Source of the DNA: Mycobacterium sp.
GTDB taxonomy: Bacteria; Actinomycetota; Actinomycetes; Mycobacteriales; Mycobacteriaceae
Direction: 5' to 3'
Length of the DNA stretch: 64,000 bases
NCBI GenBank assembly: GCA_003987775.1
Contig: RXJD01000005.1
Coordinates: 1-64,000 of the forward strand
Shown one piece after another: positions 1 through 9,008 of this stretch (its first letter is position 1; each line of letters opens with the position of its first letter). A model generated the notes under the pieces. That model was not told the DNA's origin and made no database searches. It saw only the letters and a list, made by a program, of their open reading frames with translations. The position numbers and the translations under genes were made by a program.

Positions 1-145
1 GCCAACCCGAAGGTGGCACCGATTCTATGAGCCAGACACCAGGTGATCAGGATCCAACCACCGCGATACGCGGCGACCTCACTTTGACACTGAGGGTGAT
101 TCTATAACCGTGCGCGAACGGGTTTTTGCCACGCGCATCGGTGGG

Positions 146-1258
146 CTACCGCGTTTTCAGCTCGACGAACGGCGGACGTACCACTTCACACTCGACCGCG
201 CGGCCCCGGACATCGACGGTGATTTGCTGGCCGTCCTGCACTCCGGCGTCGGAGTCGATCAGCGCCAGCGCGATCCCCAGCTGCAGCGTCGGTGAGAAAG
301 TGCCGGACGTGGTGGTGCCCACGGGCTTATCGCCGTCGAGCACCGTCAGTCCCGGCCGCAACACCCCGCGGCCGGTGGTGCGCAGACCGCGCAGCAGCCT
401 GCGCGGCCCGGCTTCCTTCTCGGCGAGCAACGCGTCACGGCCGAAGAACGCGTCCTTCTTCCAGCCAATCGCCCAGCCGCAGCGAGCCTGCAGCGGCGAG
501 ATGTCCAGCGACAGTTCATGTCCGTGCAGCGGGTAGCCCATCTCGGTGCGCAGGGTGTCGCGCGCGCCCAGACCCGCAGGTTGACCCCCGGCGTCAGCGA
601 CCGCCGCTACCAGCGCGTCGAACACGACCCCCGCCGAATCCCACGGCGGCAGCAGCTCGTAGCCGTGCTCGCCGGTGTAACCCGTGCGGCAAACCCGCAC
701 CGGCACCTTCGAATAGGTCGCATCCGCGTAGCCCATGTAGTCCATTTCGGTCGGCAGCCCGAGCGCGGCAAGGACCTCAGTGGACCGCGGCCCCTGCACG
801 GCGAGCACCGCATAGTCGCGGTGCAGGTCGGTGATGGCGAGGTCGGCCGGTGCCGCGGCCTGCAGCGCCGCCACCACCGCGGCGGTGTTGGCGGCATTGG
901 GCACCAGGAAGATCTCGTCGTCGTCGACGTAGTAGGCGATCAGGTCGTCGATGACACCCCCGGATTCGTTGCAGCACAACGTGTACTGCGCCTTGCCCGG
1001 GCCGATGCGGCGCAAGTCGTTGGTGAGTGCGGAGTTCACGAACTGCGCCGCACCCGGGCCTCGGACCAGCGCCTTGCCCAGGTGGCTCACATCGAACAGA
1101 CCGACGGCGTTGCGGGTGGCGTTGTGCTCGCCGACGGTTCCGGCGTACGACACCGGCATCAGCCAGCCACCGAACTCGGCGAAACTCGCACCGAGCTCGC
1201 GATGACGGTCTTCCAGCGGTCCCTTGAGCAACTCCGGCGCATCGGTCACGGCCGTCAC
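146..1258 (-). CDS. gcvT: Glycine cleavage system aminomethyltransferase (T protein)
   Basis: GcvT takes the aminomethyl group from lipoyl-H protein and passes it to tetrahydrofolate, releasing ammonia, in the cytoplasmic glycine cleavage complex. The 370-residue product has the typical N-terminus ([14 protein letters not shown], then [10 protein letters not shown]) and the folate-binding core ([29 protein letters not shown]), and it spans the full family length. I chose the GTG at 1258 because the open frame upstream only reads through a 56-bp tandem repeat; a second in-frame GTG lies three codons inside (1249). No clear ribosome-binding site is visible. The gene points towards the left window edge, where bases 1-145 hold no recognisable gene. 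Family assignment is secure; the exact start is not. Confidence 0.95.
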   Translation of the reverse strand: MTAVTDAPELLKGPLEDRHRELGASFAEFGGWLMPVSYAGTVGEHNATRNAVGLFDVSHLGKALVRGPGAAQFVNSALTNDLRRIGPGKAQYTLCCNESGGVIDDLIAYYVDDDEIFLVPNAANTAAVVAALQAAAPADLAITDLHRDYAVLAVQGPRSTEVLAALGLPTEMDYMGYADATYSKVPVRVCRTGYTGEHGYELLPPWDSAGVVFDALVAAVADAGGQPAGLGARDTLRTEMGYPLHGHELSLDISPLQARCGWAIGWKKDAFFGRDALLAEKEAGPRRLLRGLRTTGRGVLRPGLTVLDGDKPVGTTTSGTFSPTLQLGIALALIDSDAGVQDGQQITVDVRGRAVECEVVRPPFVELKTR

Positions 1259-1261
1259 CCT

Positions 1262-1409
1262 AGTCGGGCGACGATGCGGGCCGCCAAAGGCCCGTTGCGG
1301 AGCACGACCATCGTCGCAGTCGGGCGACGATGCGGGCCGCCAAAGGCCCGTTGCGGAGCACGACCATCGTCGCAGTCGGGCGACGATGCGGGCCGCCAAA
1401 GGCCCGTTG
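1262..1409. repeat. Tandem 56-bp hairpin repeat, about 2.6 copies
   Basis: Units begin at 1262, 1318 and 1374. The first two are identical over 56 bp; the third stops after about 36 bp. Each full unit is a nested inverted repeat: outer arms GCGACGATG and CATCGTCGC enclose an inner stem CGGGCC/GGCCCG with a 6-base loop. The array directly abuts the gcvT start and lies about 155 bp upstream of the diguanylate cyclase ATG. Related sequence recurs at 3084-3115 and, inverted, at 4395-4409. The remainder of this gap (1410-1564) shows nothing except the ribosome-binding site at 1552-1560. Confidence 0.9.
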
Positions 1410-1564
1410 AGCGACAACGACGCGACCCTCGGACATTGCAGAAGGCTTCGTTTGCTCGTTCAGCGCCAGATCTGGTGTTCCCGCGCCATACTCACTCACA
1501 GGACCGCGGCGAAGGCCCCACCGGATCCTCCGCCTCGCGGTCCGACGGCCGCAGGAGGGAGTGC

Positions 1565-2878
1565 ATGGATTCGCCGGTTCTGAAAAACCAGCCTGCCATC
1601 GGCTCAACGGCCACCGCTCTGTCTGACGCCGACGATGCGCGCAGGGCAGATCACCTCCCTAGCCAGATGGTGGAGGCCTGTGTCGGCCTGGATTCGAACG
1701 GGCGGGTGCTGGAGTGGAATCGCGCCGCGGTCGCGATGTTGGGCTGGACGCCAGAGGAGGCGGTGGGCCGGCATCTGACCGAGGTCGTGGGAGTCTGCGA
1801 TGGCGAGCACAGCGATTGGGCGTTGCAGGAACTGCTGGACTATGCCCACACCGATCAGACACCGGTTGTCGGCAACGTCGTTGCGCACGTCGCGCACGCA
1901 AAAGACGGCAGCAAACTACCGGTAGAAGTGTTCGTCACCGCGGTCCGTTCCGGCCCGAAAGTGAAGCTGCATGCCCTCATTCGCGACATGACCGCGGTTT
2001 CGGAGACTCGAACCCGTCAGGGCGATACCGACGCCATCTTCAAGGCCGTGTTCGATAGCGCTCCCATTGGTATTGCCGTTGTCGGCCTCGACGGCAGCTT
2101 CCGGTGGGTCAACCAGCAGCTGTGCCGGATCACCGGATACGACGAGCGGGAACTGACCCAGCTGACGTTTCAAGACATCACGTTTCCCGATGATCTGAAC
2201 TCTGACCTCCATGAAGCCACCAGGCTCCTGCACGGTGAGATCAGCAGTTATCAAATGGACAAGCGCTATTACGCCAAGGATGGACACCTCATCTGGATCC
2301 ATCTCTCGGGTTCGATGGTGCGTGACGCGGATGGTCAGCCTCTGCACTTCATCGCCCTCGTTGAGGACATCTCCGCACGCAAACGCGACGAAGAACTGCT
2401 CAGGCAGCAGGCAACGCGCGATCCCCTGACCGGGGTTCTCAATCGCGCGCGATTCACCGAGGAACTGGCCCGCTATGGAGCGCTGCTCAGTCGAGATGGC
2501 CACGAGGACGAGGCGGCGGTGTTCATGATCGACCTCGACGGCCTCAAGCGGATCAACGACCAGTACGGCCATGCCGCGGGAGACAGCTACATCAAGAGCG
2601 TGGCCCAGATCATCAGCCGCCAACTGCGCCTGTCTGATGTATTTGCCCGCATTGGCGGGGATGAGTTCGCCGCACTACTACCGCATACCTCCGCCGAGAA
2701 GGCTCAGGAGCTAGCCCAGACGCTGGTTGAGCGGGTACGGACCCACTCCCCTGGAAGTGTCACCATCGGGGTCAGCGTGATCGCTCCTGGGCAACTGGGC
2801 AGCGACGCTCTGCAACGTGCGGACCAAGCCCTCTATCGGGCGAAGCAACACGGCGGCGGATACGCTTGCGAGCCCTGA
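1565..2878 (+). CDS. PAS-PAS-GGDEF diguanylate cyclase
   Basis: Predicted to make cyclic di-GMP from two GTP in response to a signal sensed by PAS domains. The 437-residue protein has two PAS/PAC modules (about residues 35-140 and 155-275) and a C-terminal GGDEF domain. The active-site GGDEF is intact at residues 364-368, and an RxxD (RLSD, 355-358) sits exactly five residues upstream, the position of the inhibitory I-site, so product feedback is expected. No membrane segment or EAL domain is visible, so it is probably a soluble sensor. The ATG at 1565 follows a strong AGGAGGGA (1552-1560). An open frame extends further upstream but reads antisense to gcvT and through the repeat. It lies between gcvT and a class III cyclase, adjacent genes in M. 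tuberculosis as I recall, so it looks like an insertion. Confidence 0.92.
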   Translation: MDSPVLKNQPAIGSTATALSDADDARRADHLPSQMVEACVGLDSNGRVLEWNRAAVAMLGWTPEEAVGRHLTEVVGVCDGEHSDWALQELLDYAHTDQTPVVGNVVAHVAHAKDGSKLPVEVFVTAVRSGPKVKLHALIRDMTAVSETRTRQGDTDAIFKAVFDSAPIGIAVVGLDGSFRWVNQQLCRITGYDERELTQLTFQDITFPDDLNSDLHEATRLLHGEISSYQMDKRYYAKDGHLIWIHLSGSMVRDADGQPLHFIALVEDISARKRDEELLRQQATRDPLTGVLNRARFTEELARYGALLSRDGHEDEAAVFMIDLDGLKRINDQYGHAAGDSYIKSVAQIISRQLRLSDVFARIGGDEFAALLPHTSAEKAQELAQTLVERVRTHSPGSVTIGVSVIAPGQLGSDALQRADQALYRAKQHGGGYACEP

Positions 2879-3083
2879 GGCCAACCACTTTCTGTTGCTG
2901 CTTCCGCAGCGCGAGCTCATAACAAATGATATGGTAAGCGGCCCAACGCATTTCACCGATGCCGCGCTCGCCTGGCCAAATTCTTGGACGGCCGCACGCT
3001 CGCAGCACAATGCCGCCTTCGATTCCGCCTGGGCGCGCAACTAATTTCAGCATGCTGGCGCGGCATGCCCTGCGGAAAAAGCT

Positions 3084-3115
3084 GATCGTCGCAGTCGTGT
3101 GACCGATGCGGGCCC
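3084..3115 (+). repeat. Dispersed copy of the 56-bp repeat junction
   Basis: About 31 bp resembling the unit-to-unit junction of the array at 1262-1409: ATCGTCGCAGTCG, a diverged GTGTGACC, then GATGCGGGCC. It lies in the 302-bp gap (2879-3180) between the diguanylate cyclase and the adenylyl cyclase. The rest of this gap is moderately AT-richer around 2915-2950 and shows no gene. Confidence 0.6.
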
Positions 3116-3180
3116 AGAAAAGCCGGGGCGGGAGGTGAGCAATCCCCCTCAAGCGCGTCGCTGCTGGCACACTTAGGCAG

Positions 3181-4308
3181 GTGTTCGATTGGGATGCGAT
3201 GGAAGCCGCCGGAATCGCCAACCCGCGGGAGCGCGCCGATCTGATCAAGTACCTCGACGACCTCGGATTCACGCTCGACGAGATGGTGGAGGCCGAACGC
3301 CGGGGCCGGTTGTTCGGCCTGGCCGGCGACGTACTGCAGTGGTCCGGTGCCCCGATCTACACCGTGGAAGCAGCGGCCGACCAACTCGGATTGACCGCCG
3401 GACAGGTCGCGCATGCCTGGGGGTTGTTGGGTCTGACCTTTGCCGGCCCTGACGTGCCGGCGTTCAGTCAGGCCGACGTCGACGCCCTGGCGACCTGGGT
3501 GGGGTTGAAGGCGGTCGTGGGCGAGGACGGGGCGCTGGGCCTGCTGCGGGTCCTCGGCGCCGCGATGGCCCGGCTCGCCGAGGCGGAGTCCACGCTGATC
3601 CGCGCCGGCACCCCGGACATCCAGATGACGCACACCAACGACGAGTTCGCTACGGCGCAGGCCTACCGATCGGTTGCCGAGTTCGTTCCGCGGATCGGGG
3701 CGCTGATCGACATCGTGCACCGCCACCACCTGACCAGCGCGCGCACCCACTTCGAGGGCGTTATCCGCGACACGTCGTCGAGTGTGGTGTGCGGCATCGG
3801 TTTTGCCGACCTGTCGGGTTTCACTGCCCTCACCCAGGCGCTCACCCCCGCCCAGTTGTCGGAGTTGCTCAACGAGTTCGCCGGCGCGGTGTCGGACGTG
3901 GTCCACGCCGACGGCGGTCGGGTCGTGAAGTTCATCGGCGACGAGGTGATGTGGGTGAGCGCGTCGCCGGTGCAGCTCGCCAACGCCGCCGTTGATCTCG
4001 TCGAGCATCCGCAGGCACGCGCCGAGGGCCTGCAGGTCCGCGCCGGCCTTGCCTTCGGCACGGTCCTGGCGATCAACGGCGACTATTTCGGCAACGCAGT
4101 CAATCTGGCCGCGCGCCTGGTGGCCGCGGCGGCGCCGGGCCAGATCCTGACCGACGCGGCGCTGCACGAGCAGCTGCCAGATTGGCCCGCGAAACCGCAC
4201 GGCCCGTTGACTCTGAAGGGTTTTGACGTCCCGGTGGCGGCTTTCGAGTTACGCGCCGCCAACGGCGGTGAGGACGCCGGCGACGTACGTACCCTTTGCG
4301 GTGCGTAG
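3181..4308 (+). CDS. Class III adenylyl cyclase, Rv2212-like
   Basis: Converts ATP to cyclic AMP. The 375-residue protein has an N-terminal helical regulatory region (about 1-195) and a C-terminal catalytic domain. Visible catalytic residues are metal-binding D210 (FADLSGF) and D254 (FIGDEVMW), adenine-selecting K250, and transition-state residues N308 and R312 (GNAVNLAARL), so the domain should be active. The M. tuberculosis relative Rv2212 is reported to be pH- and fatty-acid-responsive through its N-terminal part; that this holds here is inference. The GTG start at 3181 fits the family N-terminus, but no good ribosome-binding site precedes it. It is transcribed in the same direction as the diguanylate cyclase 300 bp upstream. 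Confidence 0.93.
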   Translation: MFDWDAMEAAGIANPRERADLIKYLDDLGFTLDEMVEAERRGRLFGLAGDVLQWSGAPIYTVEAAADQLGLTAGQVAHAWGLLGLTFAGPDVPAFSQADVDALATWVGLKAVVGEDGALGLLRVLGAAMARLAEAESTLIRAGTPDIQMTHTNDEFATAQAYRSVAEFVPRIGALIDIVHRHHLTSARTHFEGVIRDTSSSVVCGIGFADLSGFTALTQALTPAQLSELLNEFAGAVSDVVHADGGRVVKFIGDEVMWVSASPVQLANAAVDLVEHPQARAEGLQVRAGLAFGTVLAINGDYFGNAVNLAARLVAAAAPGQILTDAALHEQLPDWPAKPHGPLTLKGFDVPVAAFELRAANGGEDAGDVRTLCGA

Positions 4309-4394
4309 GCACGACCGTCAGGGGTGGCAACCCGACTGTCCGACTCTTACCTGCGAAGCGGAAGCTATCCCATCTCCGGCCGCCCACGCGCCCG

Positions 4395-4409
4395 GCATCG
4401 TCGCCCGAC
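4395..4409 (-). repeat. Inverted 15-bp copy of the gcvT-upstream repeat edge
   Basis: GCATCGTCGCCCGAC is the exact reverse complement of the first bases of each 56-bp unit at 1262. It lies just upstream of the pepB start, 3 kb away from the array. Confidence 0.55.
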
Positions 4410-4421
4410 TAAGTTAAGCCC

Positions 4422-5972
4422 GTGACCACCTCTGCTTCGGGCTACGCGGCCCCCACCGTCAACGTTGCGACATCCCTGCCTAAACGCGGTGTAGGTTCCT
4501 CGGTCCTGCTGGTACCGGTCGTCTCGACCGGCGACAAGGACGAGCCGGGAGCCACCGTCGCCGCCGGCACCGCACTGTTGCCCGCCGAGGCGGTGGCCGA
4601 GATCGAGGCCGGCCTGAAGGCGCTGGGCGCCACCGGCGGGTCCGAGCAGGTGCACCGACTGGTGGTGCCGTCGCTGCCGGTGGCCAGTGTGGCCACCATC
4701 GGCCTGGGCAAGAAGCGCGACGAGTGGCCGGCTGACCTGGTCCGTCGGGCAGCGGGGGCCGCGGCTCGATCGCTCGGCACCGCGGAAGCCGTGATCACCA
4801 CGCTGGCCGAGCTGCCCGGCGACGGAAGCTGCGAGGCCGCCGTCGAGGGCCTCATCCTGGGCAGCTACCGGTTCAGCGCGTTCCGCAGCGCCAAGACCGC
4901 TCCCAAAGACGCCGGGCTACGCAAGATCACGGTGCTGTCGACCGCCCGGGATGCCAAGAAGCGCAGCACGCACGGCGCGGCAGTCGCCGCCGCCGTGGCC
5001 ACCGCCCGCGATTTCGTGAACACTCCGCCAAGTCACCTTTTCCCGGGCGAATTCGCTTCCCGCGCAAAGGCTTTGGGAGAATCGGCGGGCCTTGAGGTAG
5101 AGGTGCTCGACGAGAAGGCACTGAAGAAGGCGGGCTTCGGCGGCCTGATCGGGGTGGGTCAGGGTTCTTCCCGGCCGCCCAGGCTGGTGCGGCTGATCCA
5201 TCGCGGGTCGCGACTGGCGAAGAACCCGAAGCGGGCCAAGACGGTCGCCCTGGTCGGCAAGGGCGTCACATTCGACACCGGCGGAATCTCGATCAAACCC
5301 GCCGCGTCGATGCACTACATGACCTCCGACATGGGCGGGGCGGCCGCGGTGATCGCGACGGTGGCGCTGGCCGCCCAGCTGCAACTGCCGATCGACGTGA
5401 TCGCCACGGTGCCGATGGCCGAGAACATGCCGTCCGGCACGGCACAACGGCCCGGCGACGTGCTGACCCAGTACGGCGGCATCACCGTCGAGGTACAGAA
5501 CACCGACGCCGAGGGCCGGCTCATCCTGGCCGACGCCATTGTGCGGGCGTGTGAGGACAAACCGGACTACCTGATCGAGACATCCACGCTCACCGGCGCG
5601 CAGACGGTGGCCCTCGGTGCCCGTATCCCCGGGGTGATGGGCAGCGAAGAGTTCCGCGACCGGGTCGCGGGGATCTCTCAGCGGGTGGGCGAAAACGGCT
5701 GGCCGATGCCACTTCCCGACGAACTCAAGGACGACCTGAAGTCGACAGTGGCAGACCTGTCCAACGTCAGCGGACAGCGTTTCGCCGGCATGTTGGTGGC
5801 CGGAGTGTTCCTGCGTGAGTTCGTCGCCGAGTCGGTGCAGTGGGCGCACATCGATGTGGCCGGACCTGCCTACAACACCGGCAGCCCATGGGGATGCACA
5901 CCCAAGGGGGCAACCGGTGTTCCGACGCGGACCATGTTCGCCGTGCTCGAGGACATCGTCAGCAACGGGTAA
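4422..5972 (+). CDS. pepB: Cytosolic leucyl aminopeptidase (M17)
   Basis: Releases N-terminal residues, preferentially leucine, from peptides in the cytoplasm using two metal ions. The 516-residue protein has the M17 layout: a variable N-terminal domain (about 1-170) and a C-terminal catalytic domain with [15 protein letters not shown] (metal Lys and Asp), the segment [10 protein letters not shown], and the signature [13 protein letters not shown] (Asp, Glu and the bicarbonate-site Arg). All expected ligands are present. The GTG at 4422 begins the conserved TTSASGY-type N-terminus; no Shine-Dalgarno is obvious, so a short leader or leaderless start is possible. The neighbouring cyclase and downstream ephD give no functional link beyond conserved gene order. 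Confidence 0.95.
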   Translation: MTTSASGYAAPTVNVATSLPKRGVGSSVLLVPVVSTGDKDEPGATVAAGTALLPAEAVAEIEAGLKALGATGGSEQVHRLVVPSLPVASVATIGLGKKRDEWPADLVRRAAGAAARSLGTAEAVITTLAELPGDGSCEAAVEGLILGSYRFSAFRSAKTAPKDAGLRKITVLSTARDAKKRSTHGAAVAAAVATARDFVNTPPSHLFPGEFASRAKALGESAGLEVEVLDEKALKKAGFGGLIGVGQGSSRPPRLVRLIHRGSRLAKNPKRAKTVALVGKGVTFDTGGISIKPAASMHYMTSDMGGAAAVIATVALAAQLQLPIDVIATVPMAENMPSGTAQRPGDVLTQYGGITVEVQNTDAEGRLILADAIVRACEDKPDYLIETSTLTGAQTVALGARIPGVMGSEEFRDRVAGISQRVGENGWPMPLPDELKDDLKSTVADLSNVSGQRFAGMLVAGVFLREFVAESVQWAHIDVAGPAYNTGSPWGCTPKGATGVPTRTMFAVLEDIVSNG

Positions 5973-6029
5973 GGGGCTAGCGCCATGGGCCCCGCGTCAG
6001 TTCGTCTACCGGATCGGCGACGCCCATGG

Positions 6030-6494
6030 CTACTTGACCTGGCTGGGATTGAGACGTTCGGCCAAAGCGCCGAGGCGCCACAGGCACTCACGGTTGCGCG
6101 GGTACACCGCCGCCAGCGCCATCTGGTCGGGCAGCAGGCGTGCCGGTCCGCTGACCGGCACCTCGATCATCTCGATCCGGCATCCGTCCGGAACATCGCT
6201 GAGCCGCAGCGTGATTCGAGCCGCGCCGAATAGTCCCAACCGGGCGTTGAGCACCAGTTCCGCACCGGGCGTGCAGCTCTCGACCTCGGTCTTGTCGTTG
6301 ATCACCAATGGCCACACCCCCACCGAGTGCTTGATCGCCGAACCGGGCTCCGGCCAGTTTGCGTCGACGGCACGAGTCCGACTGTTGCCCACCACCCATT
6401 GGGTGTACGTCCAGCCGTTGGCGATGACGTCCCACACCGCCTGCCGCGACGCCGTCACGTCTCGGATCGTGGTCAATTCCTTCGTCAAAGTCAT
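6030..6494 (-). CDS. SRPBCC (START-like) family protein
   Basis: A 154-residue protein of the polyketide cyclase/START-like superfamily, which binds hydrophobic ligands in a helix-grip cavity. The pattern fits: an early helix (SRQAVWDVIANGWTYTQWVVG), a central strand pair (GSAIKHSVGVWPLVINDKTEV) and a C-terminal long helix (LWRLGALAERL). The ATG at 6494 follows GGAAGG at suitable spacing; an in-frame extension to 6593 has no such site and is unlikely. It converges with pepB (57 bp between stops) and is divergent from a small membrane protein gene. Ligand and role are unknown. It sits between pepB and ephD, adjacent in M. tuberculosis as I recall. Confidence 0.8.
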   Translation of the reverse strand: MTLTKELTTIRDVTASRQAVWDVIANGWTYTQWVVGNSRTRAVDANWPEPGSAIKHSVGVWPLVINDKTEVESCTPGAELVLNARLGLFGAARITLRLSDVPDGCRIEMIEVPVSGPARLLPDQMALAAVYPRNRECLWRLGALAERLNPSQVK

Positions 6495-6646
6495 CACAGG
6501 TCCTTCCGCGTCGGAATCTCCACCGCGGAGTACCCCGGCCGCCGGAAAGTACCGCAACCGGGTCCTGGCAAACATTTTGCGGGTTGAACTCAAATCGGTG
6601 CGGCTATTACCCCGTCAGCAGGAAACTCCTCGGGAAAGGCCGAAAA

Positions 6647-6991
6647 GTGACTGTACGACGGTTGATCATCGCGGTGAGTGCCGTGCTCTTGGTGGCCGGC
6701 GTGATCGGCTTGCTGGTGCCGGTTCAGGTATCCAACAGCAACGGCGGAACGGTGTCATGCGGGAACGGATTCGCCACGGACCTCTCCGGAGCCCGGGCCG
6801 CCAATGACCGCAATGGAGCGAATATCCCGATCCTCAACGAGATCATCCCGCACACCGACTTCGTGGCTCAGTGCGAGTCCCCGGTGTCGGGCCGGCGGAT
6901 GTGGACGATCCCGCTGACGGTGATCGGCATCGTCGGCGTAGCGGGGGCGCTGCTCGTGCGGCGCACCAGAGGCGCGCCGGTCGACATCTAG
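6647..6991 (+). CDS. Small two-helix membrane protein, unknown function
   Basis: A 114-residue protein not recognised as a named family. It has one N-terminal membrane segment right after a short basic start (RRLIIAVSAVLLVAGVIGLL, about 4-23), an extracytoplasmic loop of about 60 residues with two cysteines (SCGNG and AQCES) that could form a disulfide, and a second segment (about 86-104) followed by RRTRG. Topology is probably N-in, C-in. I chose the GTG at 6647 because the membrane segment follows directly; an ATG at 6584 would add 21 unlikely residues. Its stop overlaps the convergent ephD stop by four bases. Confidence 0.7.
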   Translation: MTVRRLIIAVSAVLLVAGVIGLLVPVQVSNSNGGTVSCGNGFATDLSGARAANDRNGANIPILNEIIPHTDFVAQCESPVSGRRMWTIPLTVIGIVGVAGALLVRRTRGAPVDI

Positions 6992-8769
6992 ATCACTTTC
7001 ATCCGCGCGGTGCTGCGCAATGCCTGGGGCAGCACCCGGGATACGCCATACAGCGCGTAGGCCTCGAAGGTAACCGGCCGGATCGGCTTGTTCTTCTTGA
7101 CCGCGGACACGATCGCGTTGGCGACCTTGTCCGGTCCGTAGCTGCGCAGATCGAACATCTTGTCCAGCTGACCCCGCCGACCGTCGACCTTCTCGTCGTC
7201 CGGTGTGCCGGCGTGGAATTGGGTCGTCGCGATGATGTTTGTGTCGATGACACCGGGGCAGATCGTGGTCAGACCCACGTCGGCGGCATCGAGTTCGGCG
7301 CGCAGGCAGTCGGAGAACATGAACGTCGCCGCCTTCGACGTGCAGTACGCGCTGAGGGACTGCAGGGGTGCGTAGGCCGCCATCGACGACACGTTCACGA
7401 TGTGCCCACCAGTGCCACGCTCGACCAGGCGCTTGCCGAATGCCCGGCAACCGTTCACCACCCCACCGAGGTTGACGTCCAGCACGCGGTCGAACTGCTC
7501 GGCCGGGGTGTCCAGGAAGCCGCCCGCCTGGCCGATGCCGGCGTTGTTGACCACGATGTCGGGCAGGCCGTGCTCCGCGCATACCCGCTCGGCGAACGAC
7601 TCGACAGCATCGGCGTCGGAGACGTCGAGCACATAGGGGTGCGCGACACCGCCTCGCGCGGTGATCTGGGCGGCGGTCTCCTTGACGGTGGCCTCGTCGA
7701 TATCACTGATCACGACTTCGGCGCCCTCGCGCGAGAACGCGATCGCTGTTTCGCGACCGATGCCGCTTCCCGCGCCGGTGACCGACACCAACGTGTCGCC
7801 GAAGTAGCCCCGCGGGCGGCCCACCTGCGCCCTCAGCATCGCCCGGCTGGGCTGCTTGCCCTCCATCAGATCGGCGAAGTCGTGCACCGCCGCCGCCATC
7901 ACCTGCGGATGCGACATCGGCGAGAAATGGCCCGCCCGGATGTCGCGCCGCCACAGCCGCGGCACCCAGCGCGCGGTCTCGTCGTATCCGTGCGGCCGGA
8001 CGTACTTGTCCCTGGTGTTGACGATGAGCTGCACCGGCGTGTCGATGACGCGCACGCCCTGGCGGCGGAATGTGCCGGAAAACGAACGCCAGTAGTTCGC
8101 GGGATAGGTTTTCACCGAGGTCGCCGCGTCGCTGGGCAGCTTCTCGGAGTGGTGAATCTGCTCGACGGGGATGTTGTCGACGATGTTGCGCCGCACCGCC
8201 GCCCTCGACAGCGCCAGCCGCAGCAGCAGCGGCGCCAGTACCGGTACCGAGAAGAAGGCCATGTAGGTCAGCCGCAGCACCTGGCTGATCGCCTGAGTGA
8301 GCTTGCGGACCCGCCAGGGCTGGCGCAGAGCACCGAAGATGAAGCTGACCAGCTGGTCCTGCGCCGGGCCTGACACCGAAGTGAAGGATGCCACCCGGTC
8401 TGCTGCGCCGGCCCGGCCCAGGTAGTCCCAGACCGCCACCGAGCCCCAGTCGTGGGCCAGCACGTGCACCGGCTGTCCGGGGCTCAACTCGCTGATCACC
8501 GCGGCGAAGTCGTCGGCCATCCGGGCGGTGCTGTAAGCCGATACCGGTTTGGGCGCCGACGACAGGCCGACCCCGCGGTTGTCGAACCGCAGGATCCGGA
8601 ACCGTTGTGCCAGCAACGGCACGACGCCGTCCCACAACACATGTGAGTCCGGCCAGCCGTGCACCAGCACCACGGTTGGCCCTTCGCGATTGCCCTCTTC
8701 GTAGACCGCAATCCGGACACCGTCCGCGCTGTCGACGAACTGTTGGGGTGCATGTTGTGTTGCCGGCAT
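6988..8769 (-). CDS. ephD: Bifunctional epoxide hydrolase-like / short-chain dehydrogenase EphD
   Basis: A 593-residue fusion. The N-terminal alpha/beta-hydrolase domain (about 1-300) has the oxyanion segment HGWPDSHVLWDG and the nucleophile elbow AHDWGSVAVW with Asp as nucleophile, as in epoxide hydrolases. The C-terminal short-chain dehydrogenase domain has the nucleotide motif GAGSGIGRE, NNAG and the catalytic YCTSK. In M. tuberculosis EphD acts in mycolic acid metabolism in the cell envelope (established for that species, inferred here). The ATG at 8769 matches the family MPATQ start; longer upstream reading is not supported. It is divergent from dlaT across a 239-bp gap in which I identify no convincing promoter. 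Confidence 0.95.
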   Translation of the reverse strand: MPATQHAPQQFVDSADGVRIAVYEEGNREGPTVVLVHGWPDSHVLWDGVVPLLAQRFRILRFDNRGVGLSSAPKPVSAYSTARMADDFAAVISELSPGQPVHVLAHDWGSVAVWDYLGRAGAADRVASFTSVSGPAQDQLVSFIFGALRQPWRVRKLTQAISQVLRLTYMAFFSVPVLAPLLLRLALSRAAVRRNIVDNIPVEQIHHSEKLPSDAATSVKTYPANYWRSFSGTFRRQGVRVIDTPVQLIVNTRDKYVRPHGYDETARWVPRLWRRDIRAGHFSPMSHPQVMAAAVHDFADLMEGKQPSRAMLRAQVGRPRGYFGDTLVSVTGAGSGIGRETAIAFSREGAEVVISDIDEATVKETAAQITARGGVAHPYVLDVSDADAVESFAERVCAEHGLPDIVVNNAGIGQAGGFLDTPAEQFDRVLDVNLGGVVNGCRAFGKRLVERGTGGHIVNVSSMAAYAPLQSLSAYCTSKAATFMFSDCLRAELDAADVGLTTICPGVIDTNIIATTQFHAGTPDDEKVDGRRGQLDKMFDLRSYGPDKVANAIVSAVKKNKPIRPVTFEAYALYGVSRVLPQALRSTARMKVI

Positions 8770-9008
8770 CAAACCTCCGCACCTGCCACGCGTAATTGGG
8801 ATCGATTCGGGAACCAGTGGCCACACGGTAGCAAGGCCGACTGTCACGACACGCACCCCAAGTCGCCGCGCCCTGAATGTGGGTGGCTGGTGGCAGAGTG
8901 AAAGGATAGGTTTTGACCTCGACACGGTTGCCCACCCGGATTCTGACGGTGTGGTAAGCCAGAGGTCTACCTGCGCCGATCCGACGACCGTTCGAGGAGT
9001 CAACTCAG

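Noticed and set aside
1262..1409. CRISPR array
   Set aside because: Units are directly abutting with no unique spacers, and no cas genes are present.
518..1564. Long upstream extension of the diguanylate cyclase frame
   Set aside because: It reads antisense to gcvT and through the tandem repeat; the strong AGGAGGGA and the PAS homology start at 1565.
6871..8373. 500-residue plus-strand frame opposite ephD
   Set aside because: Antisense shadow of a high-GC gene with low-complexity product and no ribosome-binding site.
8770..9008. Promoter TTGACC-N20-GATTCT before dlaT
   Set aside because: The 20-bp spacer is too long for a convincing SigA promoter.
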